A stretch of DNA of 64,000 bases, from contig JANFOE010000191.1 of the NCBI GenBank assembly GCA_025667525.1, positions 1,178,001 to 1,242,000 on the forward strand, in the 5' to 3' direction. Below the pieces are notes generated by a model that did not search any database, had not been told where the DNA came from, and saw nothing but the letters and a program-made list of their open reading frames with translations. The position numbers and the translations under genes were made by a program. Of this stretch, positions 1 to 11,020 are shown one piece after another. Source of the DNA: Glebionis coronaria (Eukaryota; Streptophyta; Magnoliopsida; Asterales; Asteraceae). Numbering within the stretch: position 1 is the first letter of the stretch; each line of letters opens with the position of its first letter.

Positions 1-206
1 TGAGGTTACGCCACCGTTTGCATTCCTCTGGTTTCCCGTTATACATTAGAATACTGTACCTGTGATTAGGTAAGTTCAAAGAACTTCATTGACAGGGTTT
101 CCGGCTGTGGTAGCCGTTCTCATTACTTGAACATCTCGAAAGATACTTCGTAGTAAGGAGTGAATCATGCAGTTCCATTCTGATGATTAAGTCGTCAATT
201 CAATTT

Positions 207-612
207 CCTGGAACAAGTTTGAATCAATTAAGAATCAAACCATTGTTGCTTTCCAGTTGACACAAGTTAGATTCGTATGGAATCTCACAAGTCACCTACC
301 GCAGTGCTGTTTGATGGTGACACTGGAAGGATTTCCATTCGTCACTGTAAATACTGAGGAGTATTACTCTGAATGTTCTGGCAAGATCATAAAGATATTG
401 CGTCGAGACCTGGAACGAGTTTGAGTCCCTAAAGAATCAAACCACTGTTGCTTTCCAGTTAACATATGTTCAATTCAAGTGAATCTTACATATGACCTAC
501 CGCAGTGCTGTTTGATGTTAACACTGGAAGGATTTCCATTCATCATTGTGAATACTAATGAGTATCACTCTGAATGTTCTGGCAATATCACAAGGATAGA
601 GCGTAGGACTCT
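207..612. repeat. Two-copy tandem repeat, unit 202 bp
   Basis: Copy 1 begins with cctggaacaagttt at 207 and copy 2 with cctggaacgagttt at 409. Both share the order: aatcaaaccat/ct-gttgctttccagt, a block cctaccgcagtgctgtttgat, then acactggaaggatttcc and ctctgaatgttctggcaa. The copies differ at many single positions, so the duplication is not recent. Each copy contains an imperfect inverted repeat (ttccagttaac with gttaacactggaa in copy 2). No coding role is visible. Confidence 0.75.
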
Positions 613-1306
613 GTAAATTATCGCATATGTTCTAGTGATGAACAACAATTGATGTATGGAATAAGTGTCCTAATGAGATTTATGATGAATCTCGTTGGCT
701 CTAGACTCTATAAGTGCTCGTTTATTTGGTGATCGGAGGCTGGAGCAGACTGCCACCTTTTCAATATCTACTATCTCGGAGTGAGAAAGTTGATAGAAAT
801 GAGTTGAACTCCGTGACAATAAAACAAACTTCTTTTGAGAGAAGCTTGAGTAGGTTGGGAAGGGTTGTGCATTGCATCACTAGGTCCATGATGCTTTGTC
901 TTTAGTATCAGAAGTCATCAAAGTGATTCTGATAATAGATGTATTGACCTGGTTTTTGCCTAAGTTGTATGGAGGGCTGATTTCTTTACACCCTTTATCC
1001 TTACATTTTTTTTTTCATTCTTCAACCCCTTCAATGCTTACCAAGACGTCATAACTAGCACTTTGTTGTGATTGATCCAGTGCTAGCTTAAGTCATTAGT
1101 CGACATTATTCCCATACACTCAACTACTCCATCTTTCCTAAGGACTTCTAAGTTCTAATGGATTGTCCCTGGGAAGATCCCTCCAGTTCTGGTTGGATCA
1201 TAGGACGAATACCTAACCACCTTTTGACACCAATATCGTCATGAATAATTGTGTTGAAGGTATAGATATCGTAACCAGAAGAAAACTTTCTTAATCACCA
1301 AAAACG

Positions 1307-1561
1307 CTCCCCCTACACATGTGCATCAAAATGTGAAAGAATTTAAGTAAACATTTTGCACATGTTAGGACGAGAATCACTTATCTTAAAGATCTTATCC
1401 AAAATAAAACATTTTGATCACATTTATTCACTATTCTCCCCCTCAAAAATTGCATGAAATTAAAATTTTTGTGAAACTAGTGATGAAACATGCAGAGAAT
1501 AATGTTGCATGAAAGTTTGTACTCCCCCTCGAAAAGAAATTCTAATTAAAACTAGGGGAGT
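1307..1561 (-). other. Three polypurine-tract-like AGGGGGAG motifs (minus strand)
   Basis: CTCCCCCT occurs at 1307-1314, 1436-1443 and 1522-1529, so the minus strand reads AGGGGGAG three times. The last copy is part of an inverted repeat (TACTCCCC at 1520-1527, GGGGAGTA at 1554-1561). Multiple polypurine tracts near the 3' end are common in long plant Copia elements, which fits the minus orientation of X. Function as a plus-strand primer is inferred. Confidence 0.5.
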
Positions 1562-1701
1562 ATATGAGCACACGGTTATGAAATACTTTGAACAATTGTG
1601 CTAAAAAACCCAAGAAAACTTACTTTCTCGTTGTTAAAGAATAATGTACATAAATGAACATTTTCCTTGTGTTCATGAGCTTAAAACTTTGAATGTTTTG
1701 A

Positions 1702-4700
1702 TGTAACACCCGAGAATTTTTGGTGCTTTAAATTTATTTTTCATAAATATAGTTAGCGTCCGCGTAATTATTCGACATACATTGTAACCTAAAATTACCC
1801 AAAATAAACAATTTTACTCTAATATTACCCGATATCTCTTATTTTTAAATAATTCATTATATGACTATACCCTTTTAGCACCCACTGAACTAGCTTTCTT
1901 AAACTAACCTATTAAAATACCACAAAGAAATAATACTAATCATAGTTAACCACTTAAACTCACCTATGATTTGAACCAACCAAATACTACATATCCTTCA
2001 AACTCACACAACTCGTGTGTGTCCTAGGCACATGAAATACTCTTGTTTGGTTTCCAAATAAAGCTAAACAATCCATAATGTACACTTCCTGCCCTTGTCT
2101 TCCACCACTTATACATTGCAAATCATACTCATTTAGTGATTCTTGCTATCCATACCCCACCCTTATTGATATTATTTTTGAAATTTAAAAACTCTACCAT
2201 CCTAGAACCAGGGCATGGTACGTCCTTTCTCCTTGCCTACTATAGGCGCGATCGTTTTGGTCCCCATGTCAAATACAACCGTATATTCATTATATACAAA
2301 CATGCATCATTGATGTTTACCCAAAAAGCACACACTCATATTCATTCACAAATTGCATCTCCTTCTCTTTAGTTTCAGCATTAAAGATAGCTCCATATGA
2401 TTCTCACAAATCTTACTTGACAAAACAAAAACCATGAAAACACCTCCTTCTTCTCCAACACAAACATTTGGAAGACATTTTTTAAACTACGACGGTTCGA
2501 GAGCTTTACACACGAGAAGTGAGTACGTTTCGTCGGCGCGAGTCTTGAAGTTCACGTGGGTTTCGCTCGTTCGAGGGTTACATCGTCGTGAAGTGGTTAC
2601 CGTTTTGACGTGGGTTTCTAGTCCAGAGTTGGGTGCTGCGTTGTGAGGCTTAGAGTCACGATTTGGTTGTGAATCTTGTTATACTACTCGCGTTCTCGTC
2701 TAAGGTTATCCCGCATGTTTTCTTGTTTCATTCTTTTTGTTGTTTGTCGTGCATGTACATGTGTTGCCCTTACCATGATTTTTAGAAATGAAAGCTTATA
2801 AAATGTGGGTTTGGAAAGCTTAAAAACATAACATCACAGTTTCATAAAACGAATTGAGCATGCGTTTGACATGGGTTCTTTTACATAAAGGTTTATTTGC
2901 TTTGTGTAAAAACTTGTTGGCGTGTCTTTTATGGTGTGTCGAGCTAAATGAGTACGTGTCAAAACCAAGTTTTGAGTCGTAACTACGTACTAACTAGCAA
3001 ATGTGAGACGAGGCTCATAAGTGTCGTGGAAAGCTTGTGAGTTTTGTCATGGGTTTTGTCGTAAGTTTTAATGTGGCTTGCGAGAGTTTTGTGAGATGGA
3101 CTGAGGTTATGGTTATGAAGGTCTTGCCAAGAGCATAGACTTGATGGAGACGAGGAAAGGTTTTGTGGGAGCTGTTGTGAGGTGAGAGATGGTGTGAGGA
3201 TTTTTGATAGATTGGTGAAAGTTTTGTAAGAGTCTTGGTTGTGTCGAGTTAAGGTGAGGATCGAGTCTAATGTTGTGTTTTACCGAGTCAAAACCAACCA
3301 TGGGTGTGTGTGTCGAGTGCTTATATGTACAAGATGTGCTGAGTTTTTGACATGCGTTAAAATGGGCTTTCTTACTGTTTTCAAATGAAAGAGCTGGAGT
3401 ACGTGTTGATGTCATGATGAGAGTTTCCTACTGTTTTCAAACGAGAGAGTTGGATACTGTCATGTCAAACTGTGTTTAAACCTTACGGTGTGAGATCGAG
3501 TCAAAAATCGTGTTTGTGTGTCATGTGTCGAAACTGGGTTTCTAGCTGTTGACCATGTGTGTTGTTTTGGTTTTCCTTGCGTCTGGGTTTTAAACGAGAG
3601 AAAAAAAAAGTGAAGATGGAGTGGTTGAGTGTTATGAGCTTGTATATATGTATATAGTAAGGTGAGCAAGGATAAGATTAATATAGTGGTGAATTGTGCT
3701 TTTGAGGTTTCCGATAGTAAGAGGGACAGATGGATTCAAATTGGTAGCTTGATAAACAAGAGTATGACACAAAGCTTACACTGGCCGACCATTTCCTTAC
3801 TTTAATTTTCGTGACAAGTCAAGTGGGCAGGGTAGGAAAAAAAAAGCACTTTTGATCAAATTAATATTTTGTTTGAGAGTATAATAACTATTTTTCAAAA
3901 GCCTGATGTTTAATAACCGGGTATATTTAGTAACTTGTAGTTCACAAATTGTTTATTTATGTAGCGAGTTCGATATTTCGATTCGAGAGTGATAATTTAG
4001 TTTCACTAGCGTGCGTTTAGTCTTTTAAAATTGGATAATTTAAAACGACGTCGAAAGGCTATCGAGATTTTATCAGAATTAAAGTTATATATTTCTTTAT
4101 TAAAGGTTTAGTCAAATGTTATTGTAGCTAACGCTCTTGAGCGCGTGCTTATTTTTATAAATTAAATCCATGGTAAGGGTTGACATATGCGTATGACATT
4201 CATTGTTTCTTGCATCATAGATTGTAACTCAATCTAGTATTATTTTAGGTTGCATCTGCGTGATCTGATTCTATGATCATTATTCTCTTGCTGTGATAGC
4301 TTGCATCGCTGAGGTGAGTTCATACCCCCTCTTTCTATTTTTGAATCGCTTTGTAAATGTCTTAAATCTCTTTTGGGGGAGATGCATGCTTGTTGATGTC
4401 ATACGTGTTTATACGTTTTGATGATTGTTTGTGATACATACGTGGTTATAATTTGCAAGAATTGTTTATGCTACATATTATGAATATGTGAGTGGCGCCA
4501 TAGCTTATTTTAATCTGCCTTATATGCTTAGTGTATTTGAGCTGTGATGATGCTTGTAACATCTTTTGTGGACGCAAAACTAACGTTTTCTTGAACTACT
4601 TCGTTGGGGTTATGCTTATGAAGATAATGCTTATTGTTTGCTTATGAACGTAATGCATGTTTCTTGATCTATTTTCTGAAGTTATCTTTGTGATGATAAT

Positions 4701-5523
4701 GCTATGTTGCATGCTTATGGACGTAAAATGTGTTTTGTCTTGAATCACTTCGCGGAAGTTTTGTCATGAGCTTATTGCTATCGTAACTGGGTACCCTATA
4801 TGCTTGCCATTATTCAATGGATTCATATGCTGCTAAACTTTATATGCTTGCCATTTATAATGGATTCATATGCTTTTATGCTTGCCATTTATAATGGATT
4901 CATATGCTTCTATGCTTGCCATTATTTAATGGATTCATATGCTTCTAAATTTTATATGATTGCCCTCCTATAATGGGATTCATATGCTTTAAAACATTTT
5001 GTTTGCGGTCCAATTAATCTTGAATGTGAATCTTGGCTATGATCTTGTATTGATCTTGACTGTGAATCTTGCTATGATCTTGTATGATCTTGATATGCTT
5101 ATTTTATATGATCTTGATATGAATCTTGCATGTGATGTTGTTATGAATCTTGAATATGAACTGGATCATTTTTGTTGGCTGTAATGCTTTTGCTAAACGT
5201 TGATTTATGATTGAACTTTGTAGTAAGTGTTGCTTTTGTTGCGAAACCCTGGATTTCTAAATGCTTTTACGATACTACCTTCGGTAGTGGGCTATGAAAA
5301 CCTTTGAAGTGTCATAAACTTTTTAATAAAACTTATGAACTCACCAACTTTATGTTGACCGTTTAAGCATGTATTCTCAGGTACTTGATTGTATGATTAT
5401 TTGGAGTCTGCGCTGTGATACTTGGCATAGAAGTCGTTCTCTCGGATCAAGACTCGGATAATCATGATGTAACAGGCCCCAAAACTAGTGTGCTTCCGCT
5501 GGGCCTATTTTGGGGTTGTTACA
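1702..5523 (+). repeat. LARD 5' LTR
   Basis: This LTR of 3,822 bp is unusually long for its element. A TA-rich TATATATGTATATAG run near 3645 is a possible promoter, with low certainty. Towards the 3' end there are arrays of short repeats (4797-5170), then the segment shared with B, and finally a 56-bp terminal hairpin (5468-5523). In the hairpin TGTAACA and CCCCAAAA pair with TTTTGGGG and GTTACA. Short open frames inside it recur in the other LTR with stops and substitutions and look non-coding. Confidence 0.9.
4797..5170 (+). repeat. Short tandem repeats in the LARD LTR
   Basis: From 4797 to about 4990 a 34-46 bp unit recurs about five times. It contains atgcttgcca, a small inverted repeat CCATT-3/4 nt-AATGG, and attcatatgctt. 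It is followed to about 5170 by a looser run of tatgatcttg and gaatcttg motifs. The same arrays occur in the second LTR (about 9725-10100). They produce spurious open frames in both copies. Confidence 0.8.
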
Positions 5524-5526
5524 GAT

Positions 5527-5539
5527 TGGTATCAGAGCC
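5527..5539 (+). other. LARD primer binding site (initiator tRNA-Met)
   Basis: TGGTATCAGAGCC starts three bases after the LTR end. It is the usual PBS complementary to the 3' end of plant initiator tRNA-Met. The next bases (ttggttatagagaactagg) resemble the start of Tekay leaders. Confidence 0.92.
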
Positions 5540-6630
5540 TTGGTTATAGAGAACTAGGTTTCATTATTTTGCCCTAGACTATAACCGATGCTCTAGTGTG
5601 TCTCATTATGTCATTATGCTTATTCCGCTGCTATATGAATACGTGTTTTACATATTATGATTGCTTTATCCGTTGCTGCTCTATGAATGCTCGTTTTGCA
5701 TGTTGCCATTCCTTTATCCACTGCTGCATGACTGCTTGTTTTATCTGTTTATGATTGCTTTGTATGATGATTGTTCCTTTCATCTATTTGGTAACTGTTA
5801 TAATATATCATTATATTATATATGAGCTCCTTGTTTGATACGTATTCTTACGCACGTAATTGCGCGTCAATATTTATTTCTTTTGCCTATGATTTTGGAC
5901 ATCTACTTACTAGACACGACTTATTGACGACTCATACGTTTTGCTTTTGGTAAATTTATCTAATATCGTTTTAGAAGATTTTAACTATTTTCATTATGAA
6001 TTTTGCTGAGGATGCTTGAATAAAATGATTTATAAGGTCTTTATTGAAATGGAGTGGGACGCCTCTACATTTGAATAAAGAGGTTATAAATCGCTGAACC
6101 ATGATGTTATAAATTTTTATTTACATGGATTAGGACGCTTTTCGGTGTAAATAACGATTTATAAACAAGTGGGCTTAAGTTCATTCGACATGTCTCTGTA
6201 TTTTTATTGATATTTTATTATTCCAATTATGAAATGTGTTTTATTGACTCACGGTTCGTCCGTATGACTTGATCATTATTTTGTATTTTTATCGTTACCA
6301 TTATCGTGTTTTGGCGAATGATTTCTCAAACTTCAAATGACTCAGGAATTGTGGCACAGATTTTTTTCGAATGAACATCGACCGGCGTGAGCTTAACCAA
6401 CTAAATGTAGTTAACCCTATATCGACTTTTCAGAGTTGAGCTTGCTAGATCCTTCGCTTCTAATCATCCTTTAATATTTTTAAGAATCGTTACCGCTTTA
6501 TCAGATTGACCTGTCAAATCATTCAGATACATTCCAACTTTACCTATTCATTTCCGACATTTTTGACACTTCTCAACCTAGTAACAACGATCGAGTTTCG
6601 AGGACGAAACTCAAAATGGCACGTGGATGA
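5540..6630 (+). other. LARD internal domain, non-coding
   Basis: About 1.1 kb of AT-rich sequence with no supportable reading frame on either strand. Near the 3' end it has a TTTCGAGGACGAAACT stretch, which in Tekay-type elements lies just before the polypurine tract. Here the final bases before the LTR (ggcacgtggatga) are only weakly purine-rich. Confidence 0.8.
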
Positions 6631-9600
6631 TGTAACACCCGAGAATTTTTCGTGCTTTAAATTTATTTTTCATAAATATAGTTAGCGTCCGCGTAATTAT
6701 TTGACATACAGTGTAACCTAAAATTACCCAAAATAAACAATTTTACTCTAATATTACCCGATATCTCTTATTTTTAAATAATTCATTATATGACTATACC
6801 CTTTTAGCACCCACTGAACTAGCTTTCTTAAACTAACCTATCAAAATACCACAAAGAAATAATACTAATCATAGTTAACCACTTAAACTCACCTATGATT
6901 TGAACCAACCAAATACTACATATCCTTCAAACTCACATAACTCGTGTGTGTCCTAGGCACATGAAATACTCTTGTTTGGTTTCCAAATAAAGCTAAACAA
7001 TCCATAATGTACACTTCCTGCCCTTTGTCTTGTACCACTTATACATTGCAAATCATACTCATTTAGTGATTCTTGCTATCCATACCCCACCCTTATTGAT
7101 ATTATTTTTGAAATTTAAAAACTCTACCATCCTAGAACCAGGGCATGGTACGTCCTTTCTCCTTGCCTACTATAGGCGCGATCGTTTTGGTCCCCATGTC
7201 AAATACAACCGTATATTCATTATATACAAACATGCATCATTGATGTTTACCCAAAAAGCACACACTCATATTCATTCACAAACTGCATCTCCTTCTCTTT
7301 AGTTTCAGCATTAAAGATAGCTCCATATGATTCTCACAAATCTTACATGACAAAACAAAAACCATGAAAACACCTCCTTCTTCTCCAACACAAACATTTG
7401 GAAGACATTTTTTAAACTACGACGGTTCGAGAGCTTTACACACGCGAAGTGAGTACGTTTCGTCGGCGCGAGTCTTGAAGTTCACGTGGGTTTCGCTCGT
7501 TCGAGGGTTACATCGTCGTGAAGTGGTTACCGTTTTGACGTGGGTTTCTAGTCCAGAGTTGGGTGCTGCGTTGGGAGGCTTAGAGTCACGATTTGGTTGT
7601 GAATCTTGTTATACTACTCGCGTTCTCGTCTAAGGTTATCCCACATGTTTTCTTGTTTCATTCTTTTTGTTGTTTGTCGTGCATGTACATGTGCTGCCCT
7701 TACCATGATTTTTGAAAATGAAAGCTTATAAAATGTGGGTTTGGAAAGCTTAAAAACATAACATCACAGTTTCATAAAACGAATTGAGCATGCGTTTGAC
7801 ATGGGTTCTTTTACGTAAAGGTTTATTTGCTTTGTGTAAAAACTTGTTAGCGTGTCTTTTGTGGTGTGTCGAGCTAAATGAGTACGTGTCAAAACCAAGT
7901 TTTGAGTCGTAACTACGTACTAACTAGCAAATGTGAGACGAGGCTCATAAGTGTCGTGGAAAGCTTGTGAGTTTTGTCATGGGTTTTGTCGTAAGTTTTA
8001 ATGTGGCTTGCGAGAGTTTTGTGAGATGGACTGAGGTTATGGTTATGAAGGTCTTGCCAAGAGCATAGACTTGATGGAGACGAGGAAAGGTTTTGTGGGA
8101 GCTGTTGTGAGGTGAGAGATGGTGTGAGGATTTTTGGGAGATTGGTGAAAGTTTTGTAAGAGTCTTGGTTGTGTCGAGTTAAGGTGAGGATCGAGTCTAA
8201 TGTTGTGTTTTACCGAGTCAAAACCAACCATGGGTGTGTGTGTCGAGTGCTTATATGTACAAGATGTGCTGAGTTTTTGACATGCGTTAAAATGGGCTTT
8301 CTTACTGTTTTCAAATGAAAGAGCTGGAGTACGTGTTGATGTCATGATGAAAGTTTCTTACTGTTTTCAAACGAGAGAGTTGGATACTGTCATGTCAAAC
8401 TGTGTTTAAACCTTACGGTGTGAGATCGAGTCAAAAATCGTGTTTGTGTGTCATGTGTCGAAACTGGGTTTCTAGCTGTTGACCATGTGTGTTGTTTTGG
8501 TTTTCCTTGCGTCTGGGTTTTAAACGAGAGAAAAAAAAAGTGAAGATGGAGTGATTGAATGTTATGAGCTTGTATATATGTATATAGTAAGGTGAGCAAG
8601 GATAAGATTAATATAGTGGTGAATTGTGCTTTTGAGGTTTCCGATAGTAAGAGGAACAGATGGATTCAAATTGGTAGCTTGATAAACAAGAGTATGACAC
8701 AAAGCTTACACTGGCCGACCATTTCCTTACTTTAATTTTCGTGACAAGTCAAGTGGGCAGGGTAGGAAAAAAAGCACTTTTGATCAAATGAATATTTTGT
8801 TTGAGAGTATAATAACTATTTTTCAAAAGCCTGATGTTTAATAACCGGGTATATTTAGTAACTTGTAGTTCACAAATTGTTTATTTATGTAGCGAGTTCG
8901 ATATTTCGATTCGAGAGTGATAATTTAGTTTAACTAGCGTGCGTTTAGTCTTTTAAAATTGGATAATTTAAAACGACGTCGAAAGGCTATCGAGATTTTA
9001 TCAGAATTAAAGTTATATATTTCTTTATTAAAGGTTTAGTCAAATGTTATTGTAGCTAACGCTCTTGAGCGCGTGCTTATTTTTATAAATTAAATCCGTG
9101 GTAAGGGTTGACATATGCGTATGACATTCATTGTTTCTTGCATTATAGATTGTAACTCAATCTAGTATTATTTTAGGTTGCATCTGCGTGATCTGATTCT
9201 ATGATCATTATTCTCTTGCTGTGATAGCTTGCGTCACTGAGGTGAGTTCATACCCCCTCTTTCTATTTTTGAATCGCTTTGTAAATGTCTTAAATCTCTT
9301 TTGGGGGAGATGCATGCTTGTTGATGTCATACGTGTTTATACGTTTTGATGATTGTTTGTGATACATACGTGGTTATAATTTGAAAGAATTGTTTATGCT
9401 ACATATTGTGAATATGTGAGTGGCGCCATAACTTATTTTAATCTGCCTTATTTGCTTAGTGTATTTGAGCTGTGATGATGCTTGTAACATCTTTTGTGGA
9501 CGCAAAACTAACGTTTTCTTGAACTACTTCGTTGGGGTTATGCTTATGAAGATAATGCTTATTGTTTTCTTATGAACGTAATGCATGTTTCTTGATCTAT

Positions 9601-10452
9601 TTTCTGAAGTTATCTTTGTGATGATAATGCTATGTTGCATGCTTATGGACGTAAAATGTGTTTTGTCTTGAATCACTTCGCGGAAGTTTTGTCATGAGCT
9701 TATTGCTATCATAACTGGGTACCCTATATGCTTGCCATTATTCAATGGATTCATATGCTGCTAAACTTTATATGCTTGCCATTTATAATGGATTCATATG
9801 CTTTTATGCTTGCCATTTATAATGGATTCATATGCTTCTATGCTTGCCATTATTTAATGGATTCATATGCTTCTAAATTTTATATGATTGCCCTCCTATA
9901 ATGGGATTCATATGGTTTAAAACATTTTGTTTGCGGTCCAATTAATCTTGAATGTGAATCTTGGCTATGATCTTGTATTGATCTTGACTGTGAATCTTGC
10001 TATGATCTTGTATGATCTTGATATGCTTATTTTATATGATCTTGATATGAATCTTGCATGTGATGTTGTTATGAATCTTGAATATGAACTGGATCATTTT
10101 TGTTGGCTGCAATGCTTTTGCTAAACGTTGATTTATGACTGAACTTTGTAGTAAGTGTTGCTTTTGTTGCGAAACCCTGGATTTCTAAACGCTTTTACGA
10201 TACTACCTTTGGTAGTGGGCTATGAAAACCTTTGAAGTGTCATAAAATTTTTAATAAAACTTATGAACTCACCAACTTTATGTTGACCGTTTTAAGCATG
10301 TATTCTCAGGTACTTGATTGTATGATTATTTGGAGTCTGCGCTGTGATACTTGGCATAGAAGTCGTTCTCTCGGATCAAGACTCGGATAATCATGATGTA
10401 ACAGGCCCCAAAACTAGTGTGCTTCCGCTGGGCCTATTTTGGGGTTGTTACA
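6631..10452 (+). repeat. LARD 3' LTR
   Basis: Second copy of the 3,822-bp LTR, co-linear with 1702-5523. It carries scattered substitutions and a few 1-2 bp indels, for example in the A-run near 8767. The terminal hairpin is repeated at 10397-10452. The TSD copy TTTGA follows at 10453. Confidence 0.92.
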
Positions 10453-10457
10453 TTTGA

Positions 10458-10850
10458 TATAAGACCATGACCGAGAAAAATTGATTTCTTGTTGTTGAGG
10501 ATAAGTCAAAGACTTTCCTTTCTTTGGGGACCGGGTTATAGTCTGACATGTGACTATAAGCCATTGTGTTGAGCTCAAAACTTTGAATGTTTTGTGACAA
10601 GCTCAACCCATGATAGATTGCTCTACTCGTTATTAGGATAAGTTATCTATAAAGATACACTCTCCTTTATTGGATTTTCGAGTTACAGTCTGACATTTTA
10701 CTGTAAGTCGTTTACATGAGCTTAAAACATGGAATGTTTTTATCGGAAGCTCATGACCGAGAAAGTTTTATTTTCTCATTGTTAAGGATAAGTTATCATC
10801 CTTGATCAACTTTCCTTTCTTTGAGGCACGAGTCACAATCTGAGGTAATT
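10458..10850. repeat. Degenerate ~140-bp tandem array split by the LARD
   Basis: Units recur at about 10468, 10605 and 10748. Each has an agctcatgaccgagaaa-like start, a gataagt...tttcctttctttg middle, a tctgacat...actgtaag segment and an agctcaaaactttgaatgttttt end. The truncated unit at about 1600-1701 is the other side of the same array, because the LARD inserted within gaatgttttga. No coding capacity is seen. Confidence 0.65.
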
Positions 10851-11020
10851 GCAAATCATCTAAAGAAAAAGGAAATGACATGTTTTGAAAACATTTGAAC
10901 TTTCATTCGAGCTTTATGTACACACCCGTGTCGTTATTGAGCGACATTTCTAGGCACGCCATATTATCAAAACTGAAAGACATGTCGAGAAGAATATTTT
11001 TTGAATTTTTGAAAGATTTT

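Larger units (their letters stand above)
1..1701 (-). other. Non-coding DNA, probably the 3' part of Copia-like element X
   Basis: No convincing coding frame is present; the 714-905 frame needs a GTG start and has no family features. The stretch holds a 202-bp tandem duplication (207-612) and three minus-strand AGGGGGAG tracts (1307-1529). It then joins the repeat array into which the LARD inserted, which continues at 10458. Because X reads on the minus strand from 15845 downwards, this would be its downstream part. No copy of X's LTR was recognised here, so the 3' LTR, if it exists, lies to the left of the window. Assignment to X is inference. Confidence 0.5.
1702..10452 (+). mobile_element. 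LARD-type non-autonomous LTR retrotransposon (Tekay-related)
   Basis: Two direct LTRs of 3,822 bp each (1702-5523 and 6631-10452) enclose 1,107 bp with no coding capacity. The element starts TGTAACACCC, ends GTTGTTACA, and is flanked by the 5-bp duplication TTTGA (1697-1701 and 10453-10457). A PBS matching initiator tRNA-Met follows the 5' LTR. The end of the LTR shares a block with B's LTR (CACCAACTTTATGTTGAC, then a second conserved stretch ending TTCTCAGG), and the sequence before the 3' LTR contains GAGGACGAAACT. Both features point to the Tekay/Del lineage. It would need proteins supplied in trans. By eye the LTRs differ at roughly 1-1.5% of positions, so it is fairly young. Confidence 0.93.

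Noticed and set aside
3113..3669. Minus-strand frames of 100 and 69 codons in the LARD LTR
   Set aside because: They recur in the second LTR only because LTRs are duplicated; they lack recognisable features and plausible regulatory context.
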